This document shows, in pieces, positions 53,158 to 61,958 of a stretch of 64,000 nucleotides of DNA (positions within the stretch are counted from its first letter, which is position 1; each line of letters begins with the position of its first letter). Both the position numbers and the translations under genes were made by a program. Source of the stretch: Paenibacillus sp. Soil766 (GTDB lineage Bacteria; Bacillota; Bacilli; Paenibacillales; NBRC-103111); the NCBI RefSeq assembly GCF_001428105.1, contig NZ_LMSJ01000045.1, positions 176,318-240,317 on the forward strand, in the 5' to 3' direction. The notes beneath the pieces were generated by a model. That model was not told where the DNA came from. It ran no database searches and was given only the letters and a program-made list of their open reading frames with translations.

Positions 53158-53598
53158 TTGGCTGTTTTATTGTTGCTAGGCAAATTAGGAGTCTTCCATT
53201 TGTTGCTCTCCTTTTTTTGGCCGCTTATATTACTTGTGCCAGGGCTGCTCTTTCATTTATTGTATTTCAACCGTCGCTTGCCAGCTGGCGTTCTCGTTCC
53301 TGGCGGAATTTTAACCACATATGCCCTTATGTTTTTCTTTTGCAATTTATTTGGTTGGGGCTCAATGGCCTATATTTGGCCAGGCTTCATTCTAGGTCCT
53401 GCCATTGGCTTGTATGAACTTCACTTGTTTGATCGGGGGAGTAATCGCGGCATTTGGATCGCAGCTATGGTATTAGGGATCATTTCGGCAGCGCTTTTTG
53501 CCTTGACCTTACTAGTCAAACTAGGGATTTATGTAATCGCTTTGATCCTTGTTGTAGCAGGACTTTCCATGATTTTCCGGAAACGAAGATTATGGTGA
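53158..53598 (+). CDS. LiaF/DUF5668-like small membrane protein
   Basis: The frame encodes about four hydrophobic segments with the pattern LLLLGKLGVFHLLLSFFWPLILLVPG, like the LiaI/LiaF-type transmembrane region (DUF5668). TTG 53158 (146 residues) is the first ordinary start, but it has no ribosome-binding site. The frame remains open and family-like back to 53104, where GGGGGG precedes an ATT (53110) and an ATC (53116). The true start may therefore be a non-AUG codon upstream. The role is unknown; LiaF proteins sense envelope stress. Confidence 0.72.
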   Translation: MAVLLLLGKLGVFHLLLSFFWPLILLVPGLLFHLLYFNRRLPAGVLVPGGILTTYALMFFFCNLFGWGSMAYIWPGFILGPAIGLYELHLFDRGSNRGIWIAAMVLGIISAALFALTLLVKLGIYVIALILVVAGLSMIFRKRRLW

Positions 53599-53644
53599 TC
53601 TCACCTCTTTCCAGTTAAAAGTTTTGATTTGTGTGCCTTTTTTC

Positions 53645-53673
53645 TTGCATAATGTCGAGAAACTGCGTATACT
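53645..53673 (+). promoter_or_regulatory. Sigma-A promoter of typA
   Basis: TTGCAT (53645-53650), 17 bp, TATACT (53668-53673). Transcription should start near 53680. Confidence 0.8.
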
Positions 53674-53686
53674 AAGTGTAAATGTC

Positions 53687-53719
53687 AAGCGTCGGCGCTT
53701 ATGTCCGACGCTTGTTTTA
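53687..53719 (+). promoter_or_regulatory. Hairpin with T-run at the 5' end of the typA leader
   Basis: AAGCGTCGG (53687-53695) and CCGACGCTT (53705-53713) form a perfect 9-bp stem followed by GTTTTAT. Since the promoter lies just upstream, the hairpin is within the first 40 nt of the typA mRNA and may attenuate or protect it. A role as terminator of the upstream gene is the alternative. Confidence 0.6.
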
Positions 53720-53762
53720 TGAACAGAGACGAAAATTATAGGGTAGAGAGGGTTTGACATTC

Positions 53763-55604
53763 ATGCACGCAAGAGACAAGATTCGCAACATTGCCATTAT
53801 CGCTCACGTTGACCACGGTAAAACAACACTCGTAGATAAATTGCTTCAACAATCCGGAACATTCCGCGATAACGAAGCTATTCAAGAAAGAGCAATGGAT
53901 TCCAACGATCTAGAGAGAGAACGCGGTATTACCATTCTTGCAAAGAATACGGCGATTAACTATAAAGATTACTTGATTAACATTGTAGATACACCAGGGC
54001 ATGCTGACTTCGGCGGAGAAGTTGAACGTATCATGAAAATGGTAGACGGCGTATTGTTGGTTGTTGATGCTTTCGAAGGCACAATGCCACAAACGAAATT
54101 CGTACTTCGTAAAGCACTTGAGAGCAATCTTTCTCCAGTTGTTGTTGTAAACAAAATTGACCGTCCGAACGCTCGTCCACAAGAAGTTGTTGACGAAGTT
54201 CTTGACTTGTTCATTGAACTTGGTGCTACTGACGAGCAACTTGATTTCCACGTTGTATATGCATCCGCATTGCAAGGAACTTCAAGCCTTGATCCAGAGA
54301 AACAAGATGATAACATGGAAGCTATTTACGAAACAGTCGTTCAGCACATTCCATCACCAACGGAAGATGTTGAACAACCATTGCAATTCCTTGTTACATT
54401 GATGGATTACAATGAGTACTTGGGTCGTATCGGTGTAGGCCGTGTGAACCGCGGTAAAATCCGTCAAGGTCAAACAGTTGCTGTTATGACACGTGAAGGT
54501 GGACAAAAGCAAGCTAGAATCGAGAAGCTTTTCGGTTTCTCAGGCTTGAAACGTATTGAAATTGAAGAAGCAGCTGCAGGGGATATCATTGCAATTGCAG
54601 GTATCAAAGATATTAACATTGGTGAAACGGTAGCTGATCCAGCGAACCCAGAAGCATTGCCAGTATTGAAAATCGATGAGCCAACTCTTCAAATGACATT
54701 TATCGTAAACAACTCGCCTTTCGCTGGTCGTGAAGGTAAATGGGTTACTTCCCGAAAAATCCGTGAGCGTTTATACAAAGAGCTTGAAACAGATGTTTCC
54801 TTGCGCGTTGAAGATACAGACAGCCCGGATGCATTCATTGTATCTGGCCGCGGTGAGCTTCACTTAGGTATCCTAATCGAGAACATGCGTCGTGAAGGCT
54901 TTGAATTGCAAGTTTCCAAACCAGAAGTTATCATTCGTCAAATCGACGGACAAAAAATGGAGCCGATTGAGCATTTGATCATCGACGTTCCAGAAGACAG
55001 TATGGGTTCCGTTATGGAGAGCTTAGGTTCTCGTAAAGCCGAAATGGTCAACATGATCAACAACGGCAGCGGTAACGTTCGTCTAGAGTTCAAGATCCCA
55101 GCACGCGGTTTGATCGGTTACAGAACGAACTTCCTAACGCTTACTCGCGGCTACGGAATTATGAACCATGCTTTTGACAGCTATGGTCCATACCAAGGAG
55201 CAGGCGTTGGCGGACGTCACGAAGGCGTACTCGTTTCCAGTGAATCCGGCGTATCTACACTATACGGAATTCTTTCTGTCGAAGATCGCGGTATCTTGTT
55301 CGTTCATCCGCAAACAGAAGTTTACGAAGGTATGGTTGTTGGTGAGCATACACGTGACAATGATATCATTGTTAACATTTGTAAAGAAAAAGCAGTAAAC
55401 AACATCCGTTCCGCAAATAAAGAAGAAACAGTAAAAATGAAAACACCTCGCTCGTACTCTTTGGAGCAAGCTCTTGAGTACTTGAATGATGATGAGTATT
55501 GTGAAATTACACCGAAATCAGTTCGTATCCGTAAAAAGATTTTGAACAAGAGCGAGCGCGAGCGTGCTGAGAAGCACCGCAAAACAGCGGAAGCTAACGT
55601 TTAA
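53763..55604 (+). CDS. typA: Translational GTPase TypA/BipA
   Basis: The 613-residue GTPase resembles EF-G and acts in ribosome assembly and stress adaptation, notably in the cold. It shows G1 [10 protein letters not shown], switch II/G3 [12 protein letters not shown]4 NKIDRP and the TypA-specific C-terminal region with [23 protein letters not shown] 53763 is about 11 nt after GAGAGGG; TTG 53754 is too near. Codon use looks strongly adapted, consistent with high expression. Confidence 0.97.
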   Translation: MHARDKIRNIAIIAHVDHGKTTLVDKLLQQSGTFRDNEAIQERAMDSNDLERERGITILAKNTAINYKDYLINIVDTPGHADFGGEVERIMKMVDGVLLVVDAFEGTMPQTKFVLRKALESNLSPVVVVNKIDRPNARPQEVVDEVLDLFIELGATDEQLDFHVVYASALQGTSSLDPEKQDDNMEAIYETVVQHIPSPTEDVEQPLQFLVTLMDYNEYLGRIGVGRVNRGKIRQGQTVAVMTREGGQKQARIEKLFGFSGLKRIEIEEAAAGDIIAIAGIKDINIGETVADPANPEALPVLKIDEPTLQMTFIVNNSPFAGREGKWVTSRKIRERLYKELETDVSLRVEDTDSPDAFIVSGRGELHLGILIENMRREGFELQVSKPEVIIRQIDGQKMEPIEHLIIDVPEDSMGSVMESLGSRKAEMVNMINNGSGNVRLEFKIPARGLIGYRTNFLTLTRGYGIMNHAFDSYGPYQGAGVGGRHEGVLVSSESGVSTLYGILSVEDRGILFVHPQTEVYEGMVVGEHTRDNDIIVNICKEKAVNNIRSANKEETVKMKTPRSYSLEQALEYLNDDEYCEITPKSVRIRKKILNKSERERAEKHRKTAEANV

Positions 55605-55618
55605 TTCACAAAGAATTC

Positions 55619-55665
55619 GAATAAAGGGAAATGTGGGCTTTCTAGCCGCATTTCCCTTTATTTTA
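55619..55665 (+). terminator. Terminator after typA
   Basis: AATAAAGGGAAATG and the matching CATTTCCCTTTATT, with an inner GGCT/AGCC pair, form a long hairpin followed by TTTATT. Confidence 0.9.
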
Positions 55666-55741
55666 TTGTCGTTTTAAGGGATAATGAGGAATGACTTATC
55701 TTGAATGACTTAACCTATTAATGAAATGGAGTGTATGTTCG

Positions 55742-56026
55742 TTGACTGCCCTGAATGAATGGTTTGCCAATCACCTCTTGATCACGTATCTGTTAATCTT
55801 TGTTTTCATGTCTTATGTGTACAATAAAGTGTTTCGTACGCGCAAACTACCTGTACTCAAAACAGCCCTAATTTATGTGCTATTAGCACTCGGTTCTGTG
55901 ATGCTCCTCGTATTCCAAATCGTTGGGTTGCCTATTGTACTTTGCTTGGCTGTGGCGATCTCTTTGATGTTCATGGTGAGAATCCGATATTTTATTGAAA
56001 AGAGAACCGGCAAAAGGCCGACCTAA
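55742..56026 (+). CDS. ylaH: YlaH-like membrane protein
   Basis: The protein (94 residues from TTG 55742) has three membrane segments and a basic C-terminus, like YlaH, and follows typA as in B. subtilis. GGAG lies 10 nt before the TTG; an in-frame ATG at 55721 has no site but cannot be excluded (101 residues). The function is unknown. Confidence 0.8.
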   Translation: MTALNEWFANHLLITYLLIFVFMSYVYNKVFRTRKLPVLKTALIYVLLALGSVMLLVFQIVGLPIVLCLAVAISLMFMVRIRYFIEKRTGKRPT

Positions 56027-56047
56027 CAAGTAAGGAGTTCATGCTAT

Positions 56048-56485
56048 ATGACTAGATATTGGTTAACACCTATTCTTAGTTATTCGCCGCTCGTGTTGGG
56101 GGCTGAGCGCATGAGTTGTATGCCTGACGCAGAATTTGAATCGTTCCGTCAGCTTGCAGACAGGCAACATCCTCGCTTACTTCAGATGTTTAAAGCGAGC
56201 CTGCTGCTCAGTGATGAAGAAGAAATATGTGGTTCAGACCTCGTAGAACTAGATTTGACGCAAGCAGGTAACCTTGTATTTGATGGTGAGCCATTTCATC
56301 TTTCACACTGCGCAGAAGCCTTTCTGGACCGTTTATTGACTAGGCAGGAGTCGAAGGTGCTATTAATGGCAATGGATGAACAAAGGCAAGCTAGTAATAG
56401 GATGTATGACGTGTGGATCAAACAATGGTTGGATTGGTTAGATACTGGTTATGATATTGTTCTACTAAGAGAGGATGGACGATGA
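56048..56485 (+). CDS. Protein of unknown function (145 residues)
   Basis: I do not recognise this family. The protein is soluble, acidic and probably helical, with two tryptophan-containing segments near the end (WIKQWLDWLDTGYDIVLL). AAGGAG precedes the ATG. It lies 21 nt after ylaH and overlaps or abuts the next gene, so it belongs to the same transcript. Confidence 0.75.
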   Translation: MTRYWLTPILSYSPLVLGAERMSCMPDAEFESFRQLADRQHPRLLQMFKASLLLSDEEEICGSDLVELDLTQAGNLVFDGEPFHLSHCAEAFLDRLLTRQESKVLLMAMDEQRQASNRMYDVWIKQWLDWLDTGYDIVLLREDGR

Positions 56486-56486
56486 G

Positions 56487-56768
56487 ATGAAGCTAGGGGA
56501 TGCTTTTTTCAATTGGCTGCAAATGCATATTGTTTCTCAAGCTCGTCCTGAGGATGAAGCGGCGAAGGAAACGTTGGACTTTTTTGCACTTATTTTAGTT
56601 GAAGATCACGGAGTTAGTAATCTTGAAGTGCTGCCAATCGAAGATCCGATGAAAATATGGATTGGTTATGACCATGAAGGGGAATATCATAAGCATTGTT
56701 TCGATCGCGAGAGTGCTTCAAAGCTGTTGGATGATATTAACTCGAATCCCATATACAATAATCAATAG
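56487..56768 (+). CDS. Small acidic protein of unknown function (93 residues)
   Basis: The product begins MKLGDAFFNWLQMHIV and is acidic (pattern EDEAAKETLDFFALILVEDHGV). I know no function. Start choice is uncertain: ATG 56475 would overlap the preceding gene by 11 bp, while ATG 56487 starts 1 nt after its stop and follows GAGAGG at 12 nt. Either way translation is probably coupled. Confidence 0.75.
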   Translation: MKLGDAFFNWLQMHIVSQARPEDEAAKETLDFFALILVEDHGVSNLEVLPIEDPMKIWIGYDHEGEYHKHCFDRESASKLLDDINSNPIYNNQ

Positions 56769-56949
56769 CGGTTAACGCTATGGACATCTAGGGACATAAC
56801 TTTACCAATTCAACGTACACTAAAGTATATCTAAGGATTGCCCCATGGAATTGAAAATAGATACATAATGGTGGAACGCTTGGCACTCGCTATGCTATAC
56901 TGTAAGTGTAAGGAGCGTTTTCAACCACCTAGTAGGAGGCGCAAACGAT

Positions 56950-57093
56950 ATGGCTGAACATCTAACAGCTGCACCGATGCAATGGAAAGATAGCGCCCGC
57001 ACGATCAATTCAGCTGAATATGCGAAAGCTTGTGAGAGCCGAGATGCCCTTTTTTCACTCGGCCAAGTTTTTGATGCGATAAAAAAAGCCTAG
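56950..57093 (+). CDS. 47-residue protein of unknown function
   Basis: AGGAGG (56934-56939) is 10 nt before the ATG of a 47-codon frame, and a TGC-extended TATACT (56896-56901) could serve as promoter. The product begins MAEHLTAAPMQWKDSART, is soluble and mixed in charge, and ends FDAIKKA. The terminator overlaps its stop codon. The 180 nt before it (56769-56949) contain only the promoter-like box. I do not know the family. Confidence 0.68.
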   Translation: MAEHLTAAPMQWKDSARTINSAEYAKACESRDALFSLGQVFDAIKKA

Positions 57094-57119
57094 ATCTGCG
57101 TAAGCAGTCAGGCTTTTTG
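57084..57119 (+). terminator. Terminator overlapping the end of the 47-residue gene
   Basis: AAAAAGCCT and AGGCTTTTT enclose an inner CTGC/GCAG stem with a GTAA loop. The left arm contains the last codons and the stop. Confidence 0.85.
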
Positions 57120-57133
57120 TCATCTTCAGCGAT

Positions 57134-57682
57134 TTATCGGGCTGGAACCTGTGGGCTATCCCCATTAGGACCTGCGTTATCAATATCTGGATCATTGCGG
57201 ATATCACGCGGCAGTTGTGGTATCACACGACCAACGATATCAGCCATTTGTTCTGCAAAGCCTGTGATCGGTCTTCCCGCTTGAATGTTATCCCGGATGT
57301 TGCGTAAGCGTTGATCTAAATCCATATCAGCTGTCACGATCGCATTTACACCATAAGGATCCTTCTTGAGTGCTTCGGCTACTGAATATTTAACGGTTCC
57401 GACTCGGGCTCGATCAAGCTCCTTCTTAATATTAATGCCGACGACAGCTGTATTGCCGAAGACGACGCAATGTGCGCTTTCAACCTGAGGGATACCCAAT
57501 GCTAGGTTTTCCAAATGCGCTGCAACTGCCTTAGAATCTTTGATCTCTAGCTTTTGCGGAGCAATTTGTTGAACTTTTACTTGTTTTTGATTCGTATCTT
57601 GAGAGGGGGCACCACTTTTCGGCGCTTGACTGCAGCCTACCGCGAGGATCAGTATCAGTCCGCATACGTATATTAGTCTCAC
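57134..57682 (-). CDS. ylaJ: YhcN/YlaJ family sporulation lipoprotein
   Basis: The 182-residue protein has a lipoprotein signal with LAVGC and a YhcN/YlaJ domain (VESAHCVVFGNTAVVGINIK, KYSVAEALKKDPYGVNAIVTADMDLDQ written here as separate patches). Relatives sit in the forespore membrane and affect germination. The start is GTG 57682 with AGAAGGGA upstream; the frame extends further but without the signal in front. It is divergent from the PIN-PhoH gene. Confidence 0.88.
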   Translation of the reverse strand: MRLIYVCGLILILAVGCSQAPKSGAPSQDTNQKQVKVQQIAPQKLEIKDSKAVAAHLENLALGIPQVESAHCVVFGNTAVVGINIKKELDRARVGTVKYSVAEALKKDPYGVNAIVTADMDLDQRLRNIRDNIQAGRPITGFAEQMADIVGRVIPQLPRDIRNDPDIDNAGPNGDSPQVPAR

Positions 57683-57795
57683 CAGAATCGTTCCCTTCTT
57701 TCCTTGAATCTCGCGTTTAGTTTGTCCTGTACAGTTAGGTTGTATGTATGAATATAACCAATGATCTAACGCCAAATCTGGGAGGGGACACACCA

Positions 57796-59127
57796 ATGAA
57801 AAAAATTTACGTGTTAGATACCAATGTACTGCTTCAGGATCCCAATGCTTTATTCGCATTTGAAGATAATGAAGTAGTCATACCCGCCGTGGTGTTGGAA
57901 GAAATCGATTCTAAGAAACGAAATGCGGATGAAATCGGTCGCAATGCCAGACATGTCTCGAGATTACTAGACGGATTAAGAGCCAAAGGCAATTTATCTG
58001 ATGGTATAACACTTGGACATGGCGGCAGCATTAAAGTGGAGCTTAACCATCGCAGCTTTGCGAAGCTGCAAGATACGTTTGCTGAATTAACGAACGATAA
58101 TCGCATTCTAGCGGTTGCACTGAATTACCATTTGGAAGAGCAAGAAAATGATGTGGCAAGACCAGTCGTTATTGTTAGTAAAGATACGTTGGTCCGAATC
58201 AAGGCGGATGTACTGGGCATTCCGGCACAGGATTACTTAACGGATCGAATTGTGGCTCAAACCGATATGTATACCGGGTATATCACGCTCTTTGTTCATC
58301 CTTCGATCATTGATGAGTTCTATTCGTATCGCTTCTTGACCGTTACATCGCTTAACTTGAGCTATATGTTGCATCCGCACGAATTCGTAATCCTGCGCGA
58401 TGAACTGGGCTCTTCCAAGTCCGCACTGCTCAAAGTTACACCAGATGCCAAAAAACTTGAGCCGCTTTACATGAGTAATGATCCCATTTGGGGAATTGCC
58501 GCGCGTAATGCGCAGCAGCGAATGGCTCTTGAGCTTCTGCTCAATGACGATATCCCGCTCGTCACCCTAACTGGGAAAGCGGGTACAGGAAAAACGCTGC
58601 TTACGTTAGCTGCGGGGCTGATGAAAATTGAGGATGATCGTAAATATAAGAAACTGTTAATTGCTCGTCCGGTCGTCCCGATGGGCAAGGATATCGGTTA
58701 CCTGCCTGGTGAAAAAGATGAAAAGCTGCGCCCTTGGATGCAGCCGATCTATGATAATTTGGAATACTTATTCGATACCAAAAAACCAGGTGATATTGAA
58801 AAAATACTTGCCGGTCTAGGCAGTATTCAAGTAGAGGCGTTAACGTATATTCGCGGCCGTTCTATACCTGGGCAGTTTATTATTATCGACGAAGCGCAGA
58901 ACCTCTCAAAACACGAAGTGAAAACGATTGTATCTCGTGTTGGTGAAGGTAGTAAAATCGTTCTCCTTGGTGATCCTGATCAAATTGACCATCCTTATCT
59001 AGATGCATCGAGCAATGGGCTTACGTATGTGGTAGAACGCTTTAAACAGGAAGGGATAAGCGGACATATCACATTAGAACGTGGCGAACGCTCACACCTT
59101 GCTCAATTGGCAGCAGATTTACTCTAA
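57796..59127 (+). CDS. ylaK: PIN domain-PhoH fusion ATPase (YlaK/PhoH2)
   Basis: The 443-residue protein joins an N-terminal PIN RNase domain (VLDTNVLLQDP, residues 5-15) to a PhoH ATPase with Walker A GKAGTGKT (260-267) and Walker B FIIIDEAQN. PhoH2 proteins of this type unwind and cleave RNA in an ATP-dependent way. ATG 57796 is 8 nt after GGGAGGGG. It corresponds to B. subtilis ylaK in order. Confidence 0.94.
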   Translation: MKKIYVLDTNVLLQDPNALFAFEDNEVVIPAVVLEEIDSKKRNADEIGRNARHVSRLLDGLRAKGNLSDGITLGHGGSIKVELNHRSFAKLQDTFAELTNDNRILAVALNYHLEEQENDVARPVVIVSKDTLVRIKADVLGIPAQDYLTDRIVAQTDMYTGYITLFVHPSIIDEFYSYRFLTVTSLNLSYMLHPHEFVILRDELGSSKSALLKVTPDAKKLEPLYMSNDPIWGIAARNAQQRMALELLLNDDIPLVTLTGKAGTGKTLLTLAAGLMKIEDDRKYKKLLIARPVVPMGKDIGYLPGEKDEKLRPWMQPIYDNLEYLFDTKKPGDIEKILAGLGSIQVEALTYIRGRSIPGQFIIIDEAQNLSKHEVKTIVSRVGEGSKIVLLGDPDQIDHPYLDASSNGLTYVVERFKQEGISGHITLERGERSHLAQLAADLL

Positions 59128-59133
59128 ATAAAG

Positions 59134-59166
59134 AAAAGCCCACATCAGCCGATGTGGGCTTTTTGC
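59134..59166. terminator. Bidirectional terminator
   Basis: AAAGCCCACATC and GATGTGGGCTTT form a perfect stem with loop AGCC and T-runs on both strands, serving the PIN-PhoH gene and the convergent gene at 59172. Confidence 0.95.
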
Positions 59167-59171
59167 TCGTT

Positions 59172-59660
59172 TTAGCGAAGAATTTCGATGCTGCAGCGAT
59201 AAGCTTTAGCGATTCCTTGCATGAGCTCTTCGAGCTGACGATCAACGACATACACGTCGTGGTCGCCGTCTTTATACTGGGCGATGAGATGCTCTTCAAC
59301 CTGAAGGGCTGCTTGATCAACCTCGACAGAGGGACTATTCGCAGTGAAGCGGAAAGGAATGACGATTTTATCATACAAATAGTTGTGTTCTGCACGACTA
59401 GTGAACCCGTAGTCACTGAACAAATCCGTCAATTCTGCATCCTCAGCTAGCAAGCGGAGCTCCATTACTGTGGTTTCAATGTTAAAATGGGCCATTACGT
59501 CAAGCGCAGCACGTTGCTGCTCTTCGTTACTGACAATCAACATTTCTTTATCGCGATCGAATAACTCGACTTTGCCGGCAAGTGCTTTGACGATTTGGGC
59601 ATAGAAGCCAGGTATTTTTCCGTCGGGTAGATCCATCATTAGGCCAATTTTGAAATCCAT
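59172..59660 (-). CDS. Conserved-looking protein of unknown function (162 residues)
   Basis: The soluble protein starts MDFKIGLMMDLPDGKIPGFY and has no membrane segments or catalytic motif that I recognise. It lies in the position of B. subtilis ylaL (after ylaK), and the size is similar as I recall, but I have not confirmed homology. AGGAA lies 8 nt before the ATG. Confidence 0.78.
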   Translation of the reverse strand: MDFKIGLMMDLPDGKIPGFYAQIVKALAGKVELFDRDKEMLIVSNEEQQRAALDVMAHFNIETTVMELRLLAEDAELTDLFSDYGFTSRAEHNYLYDKIVIPFRFTANSPSVEVDQAALQVEEHLIAQYKDGDHDVYVVDRQLEELMQGIAKAYRCSIEILR

Positions 59661-59701
59661 TTTTGTTATTCCTCACTTTTCCATGCATGATCCCTATTAG
59701 T

Positions 59702-60799
59702 TTACAGAGATAATTTGAGTTTCACAACTGCCACACCTTTTTTGGTTTCGACACTGATTACATCGAGGTAGCTCACTACTTTTTTCGGTACAAATCCTAA
59801 TGAAAATTCCTTCGTAAAGTCTGCGATGGTTGTATCTGGCAGCTTAAAGCTGTTAAATTCAAGATTATTTACAACAAAGCGGACTTCATTCAAGTTTTCT
59901 GTGTTCGTGAGAAGGATGAAGTTCCCTTGTATGGATATCTGCAACTCACCTTTTTTGCCTGTGGCGACCATAGCGCCATCTTTGAATTCAAAATTCAACG
60001 TTTTCAGAAGCTCGCTCTTTGAGTGAAGATACGTATTGAAATCTGTGTCTGTCAGATTGACAACTGGTGTTGTGGAGGTGACGCTAATATACTTATTGTC
60101 AGACATAAGAAATTGTGGCAGTTCACGGAAGGCCACAGATAAATTGTCTAGATAATCTCTCGCCAAAGGCAAGCCTTCTTGCTTCCATTGATCGTTCAAG
60201 CTCTTGATTTGGGTTGCAATGACCTGTGCTTGTGCACTGACAGCCAGTTGTTTGTCCAACTCTTCTTGGAGCTTAACGAGCCGTTCACGCTGTTGCAGGA
60301 AATTTTCTTTGGTTTTCTGCAGCTCAGTGCGAGAATTAGCTAGTTCCGTTTGTAACGTAGTGAGCTTCTGAAAGGAATCCATGAACTGTGCTAGTGAGCG
60401 ATGGTCATTCGTGATGATCATCTGTAAGTATTCGAACATGCGTAAGACGTCAGTAAAGGAGTTTGCCGCGAAAAGAAGCATCCAGATTGAGTCTCGATCT
60501 CCTGTATAGTACGCTCGCAGCACCTTGCCAGCATGCTTGCGAGTTGCATCCACATTACCGCTTTGCTTTACGATATCTTGTTCATTTTGTTTAATTTGCT
60601 CACCGATTTTGGCATCCTGTTCGTTAAGACGAGCAACCTCTTTATCGATTTCGAAAATAGTGAGCCCTTTCTGGAGCAGTTCCTTGGCTTCGTCTTGAGA
60701 CGGCTTAGTTTCTTCGGCCAATACGCCACCAGAAGGTAATGCGAGCTGTAGTAGCAAAACAATGGACAACAGCAAGGCTGTGAGTTTTTTAGAATTCAT
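59702..60799 (-). CDS. Secreted coiled-coil protein (PcsB/CwlO N-terminal-like)
   Basis: The 365-residue protein has a signal peptide ending near VLA (residue 28), a long coiled coil (about 35-210, for example NSRTELQKTKENFLQQRERL) like the N-terminus of PcsB or CwlO, and a globular C-terminal domain (about 220-365) that I do not recognise. There is no NlpC/P60 or CHAP peptidase domain. It may be a regulator or scaffold of wall hydrolysis at the outer membrane face; this is inference. Confidence 0.82.
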   Translation of the reverse strand: MNSKKLTALLLSIVLLLQLALPSGGVLAEETKPSQDEAKELLQKGLTIFEIDKEVARLNEQDAKIGEQIKQNEQDIVKQSGNVDATRKHAGKVLRAYYTGDRDSIWMLLFAANSFTDVLRMFEYLQMIITNDHRSLAQFMDSFQKLTTLQTELANSRTELQKTKENFLQQRERLVKLQEELDKQLAVSAQAQVIATQIKSLNDQWKQEGLPLARDYLDNLSVAFRELPQFLMSDNKYISVTSTTPVVNLTDTDFNTYLHSKSELLKTLNFEFKDGAMVATGKKGELQISIQGNFILLTNTENLNEVRFVVNNLEFNSFKLPDTTIADFTKEFSLGFVPKKVVSYLDVISVETKKGVAVVKLKLSL

Positions 60800-60852
60800 T
60801 GATGGTATTCTCCCCCTATGAATAGATTATCATATTTCTATTAAATGAAGCA

Positions 60853-60889
60853 CAAAAAAATACTTACCTTTGGGGAAAGGTAAGTATTT
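60853..60889 (-). terminator. Terminator after the lipoprotein gene
   Basis: A perfect 14-bp stem (AAATACTTACCTTT/AAAGGTAAGTATTT) with a GGGG loop is followed on the minus strand by seven T. Confidence 0.93.
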
Positions 60890-60899
60890 AACTCCATGC

Positions 60900-61868
60900 C
60901 TATTTCTTGGCGGCTGGTGTTAAGAGTTTGAGAATATCATCAAAACTCTTCACTTTAGCAGGAATTTCCTTTGTCAGAGGTGCGCCTTGATTAATCGCAT
61001 CAGTGGTTTGATGGAGGGTAATATGATTGTCGAGGACTTTACCAGCTAGCGTCACTGTAAATGTAATATCCAGCGTCTGATCACGAATAAAGCCTTGATC
61101 ATCGATCGCGATCTTCATGCTGCTCGGTGCTTTGAGTGCTATTGCAGCCATCCCACTTTTCTTGAGTGCGTCTGCTTTGTCAGCAGTTAATAAGCCGTTA
61201 GTTTGCAAAGTACCAATAAACTCCGGTAATTTGGCTTGAAATTGGGTATTGATTTCTTTTGCATTTTTGGTAGTCAGATCAACTTGAATCGATTTAGCTG
61301 ATGACCCGTCTGTAAGCTTAACTGGTTCTTTGGCTTGCTTAAACCACTTCGCATCTAGTCCATCGAAAATCAATTTCGTAAGAGCAGTAGAAACTTGAGG
61401 CGTATTTTTCAACGTGTCAGCGGTAAGAGGGCTAGCTGTTGTGACACTCATTTTTTGTAAATCAATTGCGTAAAACTCATCAGCTGTCTTATTTAAGGCT
61501 GGCATATTAAAATACAATTTGCTATCTTTAATGAGAATCGGTAGGTCGATGGGGGATGTTGATCCCTTTGGCGTTATTCGTAAGTCTGATTGATATTGGA
61601 GGGGTTCTACTTGGCTAATACCTTTCCATGTAATTGTGCTTTCTCTGATCAAAGATAACAAACCGTTGGTAAGAGGGTTGGCTGATTTCATCAAAGCATC
61701 ACTGATCACGAGAGTTGTGCTGCCATCGAAAGTATAAGATTTCAATTCCGATTGTTTGTTTAGGGATTGCTGAAATGCTTCTTTAACTTGCGTGTTGTCT
61801 GTGCAAGCGGTCAACGAGACTAGGCCAATTGCCGTTATCGCTGTTAGGGTCATCCACTTCTTTGTCAT
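60900..61868 (-). CDS. Lipoprotein of unknown function (LppX/DUF6612-like)
   Basis: The 322-residue protein begins with a lipoprotein signal ending LTACT, followed by a domain with SELKSYTFDGSTTLV, resembling secreted lipoproteins of Firmicutes that adopt LolA/LppX-like folds. No catalytic motif is seen. AAGGAGAG precedes the ATG by about 11 nt. It has its own terminator, 53 nt before the start of the coiled-coil gene's region. Confidence 0.82.
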   Translation of the reverse strand: MTKKWMTLTAITAIGLVSLTACTDNTQVKEAFQQSLNKQSELKSYTFDGSTTLVISDALMKSANPLTNGLLSLIRESTITWKGISQVEPLQYQSDLRITPKGSTSPIDLPILIKDSKLYFNMPALNKTADEFYAIDLQKMSVTTASPLTADTLKNTPQVSTALTKLIFDGLDAKWFKQAKEPVKLTDGSSAKSIQVDLTTKNAKEINTQFQAKLPEFIGTLQTNGLLTADKADALKKSGMAAIALKAPSSMKIAIDDQGFIRDQTLDITFTVTLAGKVLDNHITLHQTTDAINQGAPLTKEIPAKVKSFDDILKLLTPAAKK

Positions 61869-61958
61869 GCGGGGCTGTCTCTCCTTCCATAATCCTTTAT
61901 CATTATAAGGGTTTCCTATTCATTTGTCTGTAAGTAAAGAACTGGGGGTTTTACAATC

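Noticed and set aside
53910-54316. Open frames opposite typA
   Set aside because: They are shadows of the strongly biased codon use in typA, without starts or motifs.
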